DNA of 64,000 nucleotides. It comes from JABAAI01 sp965261955. GTDB taxonomy: Bacteria > Spirochaetota > Leptospiria > Leptospirales > Leptonemataceae. Below are positions 43,548-51,289 of the stretch, piece by piece. The stretch spans positions 930,001-994,000 of the forward strand of contig CBDHEM010000069.1 of NCBI GenBank assembly GCA_965261955.1. Direction: 5' to 3'. The notes beneath the pieces are model-generated. The model had not been told where the DNA came from, searched no databases, and saw only the letters and a program-made list of their open reading frames with translations. A program made the translations under genes and the position numbers. The stretch's first letter is position 1, and every line of letters begins with the position of its first letter.

Positions 43548-44606
43548 ATGGTCAAACCTTCTCACAGCCCCGCTCCCTTTCCTTTAGAACCACCGGCTAA
43601 AGCCGGTGAACACCAACGATTGTCTTTTTCTGATAAGCCTCCCCCCTTGCAACCCAATACCCTCTCTTCTTCCTATCAAAGAGAGCAAAGGGAAGGAGAT
43701 ACTCACTATTTTACGAATCAATCAAAACCCATTAGTGAAAAAATTATAGAAAGATTGAGCATCCCTCTTGTTTCAAATTGTTCCCAATGCTTAGGACTAG
43801 GCTTTTATTATAAAAAGCCAGAGTACCATACCCAAAAAATTTCTGGCTTCATACTGTGTCCCTGTGTAGCGAAGGTTTGTGGAGATGAACATTGTTATCT
43901 GCCCTATGAACGCTACAAAGCCAGTGAAAAAAGCATTATTCCCTGTGAATGTCGGCCGGCACGCTTAGCTATAGATCGTATTCGTTTATTGGAAAAGAAG
44001 TCCCAAATACCCTATAAATATGCTGGTTGCTTTCTGGATGACATTTCTCTAGAAGAGCTACCTATAGAAAATGAGTTGAAATACGCTATAGGTTGTGCAG
44101 AAGAATTTATCTATAATTTCCACAAAGGAGATGAAAATAAAATCAGAAGGAGAGGGATCTATCTTAGTGGCGGGATAGGATGTGGAAAGACCTTACTTTC
44201 TTGTACTCTACTCAATGAAATCATTCGCTTTCATAAAAGCCCTGTACGCTACGCAAAGATTAATAGGGATATACTCTCTAAAATACGCTCCACATACAAT
44301 CCAAATTCACAAGTATATGGTGATGGAGATAAAATTGCAAAGGAACTAGCCACTGTTAGCGTTTTGGTCATTGATGATTTTGAAATTTATCACGGGACTG
44401 AATGGGTCCAATCTATACTTTATGATATTATAGATACTCGATATGAAAATAACTTTCTAACCATTATCAATTCTAACCATTATATGTCTTTTTGGAAAGA
44501 TACTTCTGGGGGAAGAATATATAGCCGTTTGCGAGAGATGTGTGAAGAAATCAATATAGAGGGTATTCCTGACTATCGAATCAAACTTTCTGGTGAGGAT
44601 TCATAG
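43548..44606 (+). CDS. DnaC/IstB-like AAA+ ATPase with N-terminal cysteine-rich region
   Basis: From the ATG at 43548 the product is about 352 residues: a proline-rich, probably disordered start (1-70), a cysteine-rich segment with CSQC, CPC and CECR (about 78-145) that may bind zinc, and an AAA+ ATPase with Walker A GGIGCGKT near 209 and Walker B VLVIDDFE near 272. This layout resembles helicase-loader DnaC proteins. It may load the replicative helicase or act with a mobile element; the neighbours (motB, folK) do not decide. The frame is open upstream to 43428 but without protein-like sequence. Confidence 0.75.
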   Translation: MVKPSHSPAPFPLEPPAKAGEHQRLSFSDKPPPLQPNTLSSSYQREQREGDTHYFTNQSKPISEKIIERLSIPLVSNCSQCLGLGFYYKKPEYHTQKISGFILCPCVAKVCGDEHCYLPYERYKASEKSIIPCECRPARLAIDRIRLLEKKSQIPYKYAGCFLDDISLEELPIENELKYAIGCAEEFIYNFHKGDENKIRRRGIYLSGGIGCGKTLLSCTLLNEIIRFHKSPVRYAKINRDILSKIRSTYNPNSQVYGDGDKIAKELATVSVLVIDDFEIYHGTEWVQSILYDIIDTRYENNFLTIINSNHYMSFWKDTSGGRIYSRLREMCEEINIEGIPDYRIKLSGEDS

Positions 44607-44721
44607 TGAGCATAATATGAAAATTCTTTTTTAGGCGAAAAAACTAAAGTCCCTATTAAAAAGAATTCATAAGTAAAGGAACGAATAAAAAAATCAAATT
44701 CAAGAGAAAGACTGATATCAA

Positions 44722-45144
44722 ATGTTTTCCGCATTTCTTTCTTTGGGTTCAAATATAGGAGACCGTGCTCTTTTTTTAGAGAAAGCCCACGCCCTACTTT
44801 CTCAATTTGATCAAATCGAAATTCAAAAGGTATCTTGTATTATGGAAACAGTACCCCTTATTAACGAAAATCAACCTCATTTTCTGAATCAAGTTATACA
44901 AATCAGGACTCTTTTTTCTCCTAAAAATTTACTCAAAAAACTCAAAGAAATCGAAAAAAAAATTGGACGCAAAAAGCGTATGCGCTATGGACCGAGAGAG
45001 ATTGACCTGGATATATTGAGCTATGAAAACATACACCTAAACAAAGCAGATCTCATACTACCCCATCCTGCCCTAACAACGCGCCCTTACCTTGTCCCTC
45101 TTTTAGCAGATATACAAACCACTCCAGAGAAACTTTTACAATAA
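44722..45144 (+). CDS. folK: 6-hydroxymethyl-dihydropterin pyrophosphokinase
   Basis: The 140-residue protein carries the HPPK pattern: LSLGSNIGDRALFLEKA at the start, NQPHFLNQV near 51 and RYGPREIDLDILSYE near 90-104, which includes the magnesium-binding aspartates. It transfers pyrophosphate from ATP to the pterin in folate synthesis. The length is slightly below the usual 155-165, with a short C-terminus. It is a single gene here, with 115 bp upstream. Confidence 0.93.
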   Translation: MFSAFLSLGSNIGDRALFLEKAHALLSQFDQIEIQKVSCIMETVPLINENQPHFLNQVIQIRTLFSPKNLLKKLKEIEKKIGRKKRMRYGPREIDLDILSYENIHLNKADLILPHPALTTRPYLVPLLADIQTTPEKLLQ

Positions 45145-46431
45145 AAAACAGCGTTGTTACACAATTCATATCCAAGAATTAGCTATTCAATACAAAATTT
45201 TGCATCCATTACCCAATTTAGCCACTTTTATAACAGCCATATCTCGTTTGGAGCCGTTGCAAAACATGTAAATTACCAATGGTGGTTGGTGGCAGAACAA
45301 AGTCCACTTCAGGTTGGTATTCAGACTGATCTTGTGAAAAAGAATATGATTTTGCAACCGGTCGAAAGTATGGAGCAGAAGTTCCAGCTATTTCTACTAC
45401 ACTGAAATTAGGAGCAGAAGACATACAAAAAAGATTGTCCACCGCCCTTAGGCATTCCGGCAAAGCGACAATCAAGAAAAAGCGAGCTGAATATTTACAC
45501 GATACACACCTTGAGGACTGGACAGTAATCACCAAGAATTTCGTTTGTAGCTTCTCTATCAATATTCATTTCGATTATTTTTGTAATACAATAATAAACC
45601 CAAAGAGTCCTCTTCGTTTAGGTCATTATTTAAGGTAAAAAGCCTGTTTTTTGTTCGTATGAGATTACGCCCTATACCATAAAATTAAATTCGACTTAGA
45701 CATTCTTCAAACCTTGTAATCGAAAGCATCTCATTCTCAAGTTGGCTTTAATTTGTTCTCATTTTTTTACTGTATGCATTTTAGAAAAGCTAGAATGGGC
45801 TTATCTTTGTACCGTTTAAACCATGAATTTCCGAACCAGATAAAAGTTTTATTCGTGAACATAAATCGGCTGTTGATTACAAAAGTTGTGCTAAAATATC
45901 AACATGGCGACGTTGAAAGCGACGGGGATTGTCCTGTATCAATTTTACTTTTGCCTGATAAAATAACACAAGTTTTCTTGTATTCATTTTCCCATTTGTA
46001 TACTAGTTGTGAGACCTTGCATCTAGCGATATGCCAAAAGGGAAAACATTATTTTAGGATCATATACTTTTCCCCTCTTGCACCGTAGGCCTCATACAAT
46101 ATCCTCAAATCAAGCTGATTTATAATCTTTTGAAAAATGAAAACAGGGTGACTTTCTGGCGAAAAATCATCTATTTATAGTGTTTTGAAAATAATATTCC
46201 TTGGGAATGTCCTTGGGAATGGTAACTGACTTTTATTTGTTTCATATGATAACACACATATAAGCGTGGGATAGGGATAAAACCGGAGTTTAATTTTTTG
46301 AGTATTATTGTCCAGCCTTCATTATATGAATTTAAGAACTATCAAAAAATGAATTTACAACCTTATTTATAAGAAGGTTGCATGCAATCTTTCGGTATGT
46401 ATATAATATATATGGACTTGATCTAAAAAAT
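45145..46431. other. Gene-poor stretch with a decayed coding remnant
   Basis: No intact gene is supported in these 1.3 kb. Around 45340-45560 the plus strand reads protein-like sequence, YDFATGRKYGAEVPA then LGAEDIQKRLSTALRHSG and HLEDWTVITKNF, without an initiating codon and with an upstream in-frame stop, suggesting a pseudogene of unknown family. Frames at 45753-46088 and elsewhere look random. A 7-bp stem, CAACCTT (46358-46364) with AAGGTTG (46374-46380), lies shortly before the M23 peptidase gene. Confidence 0.4.
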
Positions 46432-47406
46432 ATGTCAGCAGTTTTTTATATTATTAGATTCGTTTTATTATTGTCCTTTTTTGTTAGCTTCTTAACAGCT
46501 TCTTCGTGCTTATTATATGAACAAGCCTCCCATCAACCCAAAAGAGTACTGAATTTTAGATGGCCTGTATACAAGGAGTTTTATCCTAAAATACCCTATA
46601 TTAGTTCTACTTTTGCCGAATCCAGAAAAACTCGTTTCCATAATGGACTAGATATTGCTGGTATTGAAAAAGAGATTTACCCTTTGGAAAAAGGGCAAGT
46701 TTTGTATAGTCATTATGGGCAAGATACACCCTATAGGGCCGAACGAGGCTCAGGAAATATACTTATCCTAGATCATGGGGAAGGTTGGTGGAGTGGATAC
46801 TATCATCTTTCTTATGATTCTGAATCTTATAGAGAAGGAAATATCCAAAATCCAGATGATGTTGTCATAGGTAAGATAGGTAACACAGGGCGTTCTAGCG
46901 GGTATCATTTGCATTTTTATTTATCCAGAGATTATGGGCGAAAATTTTTGAACCCTCTTGCCTATCTCCCATCTGTTCAGGACCCCCATCCCCCACAGAT
47001 TATGGCGTTGCTTATTTTAGTTAAGGGAGAGGTCACGCGTTTGCCATTATTAGGATCATCTTCGAAAAAGAAATACCATATGATTCGTCTCACAAAAAAT
47101 CATCCCATTGCTGTTGAAATTAAAGATCCGGGAACAGAAAAAGAAAGCACAAGGGGCATTTATAAGTTAACTTGGCAAATCAATCAAAATGTAAAAGAGC
47201 ATCGACATTTTAAAGAACTTGTGTATAAGAATGGGCATTGGTATATGGGGACGCTATCTTATGAGGATGTCTTTCAGGAACAGTTTTATTATCTGGGCTT
47301 CCCTCACTTCTCCCATGGTATCAATACAGTAAAGGTGAAGGCTGAAGATTACAATAGCAATGTGACGGAGGCTCTTTTTCAAATTGAAATTGAACGTCAA
47401 TACTAA
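46432..47406 (+). CDS. M23-family metallopeptidase (LytM-like), exported
   Basis: From the ATG at 46432 the protein has a hydrophobic signal ending in FLTASSC, which may be a lipobox, and a peptidase M23 domain with HNGLDIAG near residue 73 (zinc His and Asp), GSGNILILDHG near 112, YYHLSY near 124 and GYHLHFYL near 160 (the HxH zinc ligand). These are the conserved zinc-binding and catalytic positions. It would cut peptidoglycan cross-bridges or act in envelope maintenance. The C-terminal 150 residues form an unassigned beta-rich domain. The stop overlaps a truncated SDR gene. Confidence 0.85.
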   Translation: MSAVFYIIRFVLLLSFFVSFLTASSCLLYEQASHQPKRVLNFRWPVYKEFYPKIPYISSTFAESRKTRFHNGLDIAGIEKEIYPLEKGQVLYSHYGQDTPYRAERGSGNILILDHGEGWWSGYYHLSYDSESYREGNIQNPDDVVIGKIGNTGRSSGYHLHFYLSRDYGRKFLNPLAYLPSVQDPHPPQIMALLILVKGEVTRLPLLGSSSKKKYHMIRLTKNHPIAVEIKDPGTEKESTRGIYKLTWQINQNVKEHRHFKELVYKNGHWYMGTLSYEDVFQEQFYYLGFPHFSHGINTVKVKAEDYNSNVTEALFQIEIERQY

Positions 47407-47620
47407 TAACCAAAAGAGCAAGGAGCGAGACTGGGTCCTCGTGACAGGAGCCAGTATGAGGATCGGCTATGCTTTTACCAAAGAGCTTTTGAAAAATAGT
47501 ATCTCTTCCCATCACGATCAGTTGTTGTTATGTGCTACAGAGGCATGGGGGTCATCTCAAATACAACGATCCCGTTTCGCTCTTTTCGTTACTCCGTCTC
47601 TTCTGGACAAAAGCGTGTAA
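47384..47620 (+). pseudogene. Truncated short-chain dehydrogenase (SDR) N-terminus
   Basis: The frame begins inside the end of the M23 gene and reads WVLVTGASMRIGYAFTKELLKN, the nucleotide-binding first strand and glycine motif of SDR enzymes. It then loses similarity and stops after 78 residues, where a full SDR has about 250. There is no continuation in other frames before 47760. It is therefore read as a broken gene that was translationally coupled to the peptidase. Confidence 0.6.
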
Positions 47621-47771
47621 TAAAATATAATTTTTTGCAATTGTCTAATCATTGTAATTACCTTTAGGGCCTTTAATTATTATCAAATCATTTATACTTA
47701 TCTGATCTTTCATTATATATGATTTAATGCCTTGCAAGTTATTATATAAATCCATCTACCACCTCAGTTGC

Positions 47772-48075
47772 TCAACGTAAATTTTCTTGTAATTTTTTTC
47801 GTGAAATGGAAAAAATCTCATTAGCGGTATCTTCATCCTCGATATAATGCCCATTTTCTTTGCAAAAACAAAGATCATTTAGACTTCCCATTCCTCCAAA
47901 AGCATATGGTTTAAGGTCATGAATTATTTCTTCTATGAGATGCATTAGAAATGAGACTAGGATTTTCTAACAAATACTCTAAAGACTGTTTATAGCTACG
48001 TAGTATGTCTGCATGTACAGTCGCCTTATGTTTTTCAAATAAATCTATCAAGTCATTTAGTGAAGAAATAACTTT
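47772..48075 (-). pseudogene. Decayed immunity-like gene (DUF6966-like)
   Basis: On the minus strand, ISSLNDLIDLFEKH and YKQSLEYLLENPSL are followed, after a frame change near 47950, by DLKPYAFGGMGSLNDLCF and ANEIFSISRKKLQENLR, ending at 47772. The GGMGSLNDL segment recalls small immunity-type proteins (DUF6966) encoded after polymorphic toxins. No clear start codon remains, and the frame is broken in the middle. The family match is from memory of its pattern and should be taken as tentative. Confidence 0.4.
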
Positions 48076-48300
48076 TTAAAATTCCATTTTAATATTTCGG
48101 GATCTTTAATAAATATTTGTGACGCACCTTGTCTTCCATTTTTTACTCACCCTATATAGATTTCCGTCCCTTTAGGAATTGTAAATTCATTCAATTTTTC
48201 CGCTGTTGCTTTTTTAGGAAGTGCTAATGCTTTCTTCAGCATCTTCCGGAGATTTAATTTTTAGACAGTACAAGTACGCCAGACCATCACACACAATATC
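48057..48300 (-). pseudogene. Decayed C-terminus of a polymorphic-toxin-like protein
   Basis: The minus strand contains CLKIKSPEDAEES, then in another frame LALPKKATAEKLNEFTIPKGTEIYIG and, after a stop, GRQGASQIFIKDPEILKW. The order LALP, TIPKGTxIYxG, QxFI resembles the C-terminal region of RHS/pretoxin-type secreted toxins. Frameshifts and stops show that it is a relic. It lies directly upstream (in its own direction) of the immunity-like relic, the usual toxin-immunity order. Confidence 0.4.
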
Positions 48301-48310
48301 GCTTTTGATT

Positions 48311-50818
48311 TTAATTCAGTGCAATGAGACCGACATCTTTTATAGCATCGTCTTTATTTAGGTTTACAAGTTTTACACCAACGGTTGCCCTTCCAATCAG
48401 AGAAATATCTTTAGCAGACAAACGGATGGCCATTCCACTTTTGGCAATGACTACGATGTCATCACTTTCACAGATACTACTGATACGAACAGCAGGCCCG
48501 TTTTTGCCTATGATTTTGAGATAGGTCATACCTCGTCCGCCTCGTCCTTTGGGTGTAAAATTGCTATAAGCGACACGTTTTCCAAAACCTTTTTCAGAAA
48601 TCACAAACAAAGAGCTTTCATCTTCGATAACATCCATCCCAATTACAGAGTCCTCTGCGGATAAACGAATGCCAATGATACCTGTGGCCGACCGTCCTTG
48701 ACTTCGCATTTTAGCGAGTTGGATACGCAAGGCATTTCCCATACGACTACATAATATAATATCTTTTTTTGGGTTCACAAGGCGTACGTTGATAAGCTCA
48801 TCATTGCTTCTCATACCAATGGCTATGATACCGCCCTTTCTTGTATTTGCAAAATCTGAGATGTCTGCCCTTTTGAGTATGCCATCTTTTGTAGCCATGA
48901 TAATCACTTCGTTTGAATCAAAAGTTCGCGTAGATGCCATAGCAGAAATCGTTTCATTTGCGGATAAATTGATCATAGCTTTGATAGAACGGCCTCGGGC
49001 TTCGCGTGTGGCCTCTGGCAACTCATGAACTTGCATAGCAAAAATCTTACCTCGATTACTAAAAAATAAGAGTGTATCATGCGTGGAAGCAACTAACATG
49101 CTTTGTACTATATCTGTTCCGCGTACACCACCCTTCACGCCACGCCCGCCCCTCTTTTGTCGACGAAAAGAGTCGTGAGGCATACGCTTGATAAAGTTAT
49201 CTTTTGTGAGGGTGATCACAACTTCTTCATCAGCAATGAGATCGACCACACTAAAGTCTGTGGTGTCTATGGAACTTTTGTTTACTTCTGTACGACGTTT
49301 AAAAGCATACTGTTTTTGGATATTTCCTAGGTCTTCAGACATAATGGTGTATTGTTTTTCTTCGTTTTTGAGAATGCTTTTGAATTCTTTTATTTTATTT
49401 TTGAGTACTTCTAGTTCATCAATTATTTTTTGGCTTTCCAGAGAGGTTAGTTTTTGTAAGCGCATTTCTAGAATAGCATTGGCTTGAATTGTTGTGAGTT
49501 TAAATTTTTCGATAAGGCCATTACGGGCAATTTCAACAGTTTTAGAAGCTCGTATTACCTTAATAACAGCATCAATAAAATCTAGAGCAATTTTTATTCC
49601 TTCTAGAATGTGAGCTCGGTTTTCAGCTTGTTGTAGCTCGTGCTTTGTGCGACGAATAATTACTTCCCGACGATGTCGTACATATTCAGCGAGAACGTCT
49701 TTAATAGTGAGTAAACGGGGTTGTCCGTTTATTAGTGCAAGAAGGTTGATGCCATAGCTTACTTGTAGTTGGGTTTGTTTGAAAAGTAGGTTGAGTATAA
49801 CTTGTACATTCGCTTCTTTCTTGAGTTCAATTTCTACTCGTATACCATGGCGATCGGAAAGGTCTCGTATATCAGCTATTCCTTCAATTGTTTTGCCTTG
49901 AACCAGTTCTGCAATTTTTTCTAGTAGAGTTCTTTTATTTACCTGATATGGTATTTCTGTGATAACAATGATATCACGTCCTTTGGCTCCCACCTCAATT
50001 TCTGTGCAAGCTCGTATACGTAAAGATCCCTTTCCTGTTGTGTAAGCAGACTCTATACCTTCTTCACCGATGATGATACCCCCTGTAGGAAAATCAGGAG
50101 CGGGTAAATATTTCATCAGCTGTTTAGCGGTAATGTCTGGTTTTTTGATGAGTTCTAGAGTAGCTTGAACAACCTCCCCTAAGTTATGTGGGGGTATATT
50201 TGTAGCCATGCCAACAGCGATACCACTGGAACCATTGACCAAGAGGTTTGGAAAAGCAGCAGGAAGGACGTTTGGTTCCTTACGAGTGACATCAAAGTTT
50301 GGAGTAAAATCAACTGTCTCCTTGTCTATATCACGCAATAGCTCTTCTGCAATACCTGTTAGACGAGCCTCTGTATAACGATAGGCAGCCGCCCTATCTC
50401 CGTCTATGCTACCAAAGTTTCCTTGCCCGTCGACTAGAGGTATGCTCATGGCAAATTCTTGGGCTAGCCGAACGAGTGTTTCATAGATGGCTGAGTCGCC
50501 ATGTGGATGATAATTACCAATGACTTCCCCAACAATCTTTGCACTCTTGACATAGGGTTTATCGTGACGCCATGCCCGTTCATTCATGGCATAAAGTATA
50601 CGCCGGTGTACGGGTTTTAGACCATCTCGAACGTCAGGAAGGGCCCGGCCAATGATGACACTCATGGCATAGTCCAGATAGGCTTCCTTCATCTGGTTTT
50701 CCACAGAAACGGGAACTACGCGCTGTCCACTTTTGAGGGCTTCTTGTATGTTAGTGCGTTGGATTTGTGTTAAATGGCGACGGGTTCCATTTTCGGCTTG
50801 GGTGGTTTTTTTGTTCAT
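48311..50818 (-). CDS. gyrA: DNA gyrase subunit A
   Basis: The 835-residue protein has the DNA-gate domain with MKEAYLDYAMSVIIGRALPDVRDGLKPVHRR, the quinolone region HPHGDSAIYETL, and the catalytic tyrosine in AAAYRYTEARL near residue 140. The C-terminal beta-pinwheel contains QKRGGRGVKGG near 550, the GyrA box that separates gyrase from topoisomerase IV. Its partner gyrB is not in the window. The serine at the first quinolone-resistance position is the sensitive type. Its 5' end faces the CRISPR locus across a 471-bp spacer. Confidence 0.97.
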   Translation of the reverse strand: MNKKTTQAENGTRRHLTQIQRTNIQEALKSGQRVVPVSVENQMKEAYLDYAMSVIIGRALPDVRDGLKPVHRRILYAMNERAWRHDKPYVKSAKIVGEVIGNYHPHGDSAIYETLVRLAQEFAMSIPLVDGQGNFGSIDGDRAAAYRYTEARLTGIAEELLRDIDKETVDFTPNFDVTRKEPNVLPAAFPNLLVNGSSGIAVGMATNIPPHNLGEVVQATLELIKKPDITAKQLMKYLPAPDFPTGGIIIGEEGIESAYTTGKGSLRIRACTEIEVGAKGRDIIVITEIPYQVNKRTLLEKIAELVQGKTIEGIADIRDLSDRHGIRVEIELKKEANVQVILNLLFKQTQLQVSYGINLLALINGQPRLLTIKDVLAEYVRHRREVIIRRTKHELQQAENRAHILEGIKIALDFIDAVIKVIRASKTVEIARNGLIEKFKLTTIQANAILEMRLQKLTSLESQKIIDELEVLKNKIKEFKSILKNEEKQYTIMSEDLGNIQKQYAFKRRTEVNKSSIDTTDFSVVDLIADEEVVITLTKDNFIKRMPHDSFRRQKRGGRGVKGGVRGTDIVQSMLVASTHDTLLFFSNRGKIFAMQVHELPEATREARGRSIKAMINLSANETISAMASTRTFDSNEVIIMATKDGILKRADISDFANTRKGGIIAIGMRSNDELINVRLVNPKKDIILCSRMGNALRIQLAKMRSQGRSATGIIGIRLSAEDSVIGMDVIEDESSLFVISEKGFGKRVAYSNFTPKGRGGRGMTYLKIIGKNGPAVRISSICESDDIVVIAKSGMAIRLSAKDISLIGRATVGVKLVNLNKDDAIKDVGLIALN

Positions 50819-51067
50819 TGTATTTCCCGTGGAATTGGATGAGTTGCTTGTTTATTCTCTGCCATATCTTTTCTGTTTGGGAGGCATTGATACCCCCAAG
50901 AGGGAATGCCACCCGCCCACACTCACATAAATTAAATTGTTTACGAGCTTTTTCAAGTCACAGTTGCCGGAAAGCGTATTTCTATTTATGAAAATGTAAA
51001 AACAAGGTGAAAAGCTGGATATAGAATGGAGAATGAGAAATGGCGAGTGATGAACCCCGTTCTCATG

Positions 51068-51148
51068 GTCCGTTACAGAAAACAGAAAAGCAAGAGAATG
51101 CCTTGAATCGACGTCTTATCCGCCGTTGTTACTTTTTGTTGCGACAAT
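51068..51148. repeat. Diverged small palindromic repeat between gyrA and cas12a
   Basis: The segment begins GGTCCGTTACAGAAAACAG, has the core AGAATGCCTTGAATCGACGT common to the family, and ends TTTTTGTTGCGAC. It is a more worn member of the repeats at 1235, 12984 and 26101. The 50819-51289 spacer also holds the gyrA upstream region and the cas12a leader; no tracr-like RNA was recognised. Confidence 0.5.
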
Positions 51149-51229
51149 ATAAAAAAGGTTATAATCGTTTTATAAAATGTCACACCCCTAGTGTATATGT
51201 ATAGATAGATACAAGGAAAAATTAAACGT

Positions 51230-51259
51230 TTGACTGTTACTGACGGTTTTCCCTTTTAT
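51230..51259 (+). promoter_or_regulatory. Possible promoter of the cas operon
   Basis: TTGACT (51230-51235) and TTTTAT (51254-51259) are 18 bp apart and 30 bp before the cas12a ATG. AAAGG at 51274-51278 could serve as ribosome site about 11 bases before the start. This is a weak match found by eye. Confidence 0.3.
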
Positions 51260-51289
51260 CTGAGCTAAAGCATAAAGGTAATTAAAACA

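Noticed and set aside
45753..46088. Plus-strand frame of 111 codons
   Set aside because: No protein-like pattern and no similarity recognised; it lies in a decayed region.
50819..51289. tracrRNA or extra small RNA gene next to cas12a
   Set aside because: No stretch complementary to the repeat was seen in the spacer, and Cas12a processes guides without a tracrRNA.
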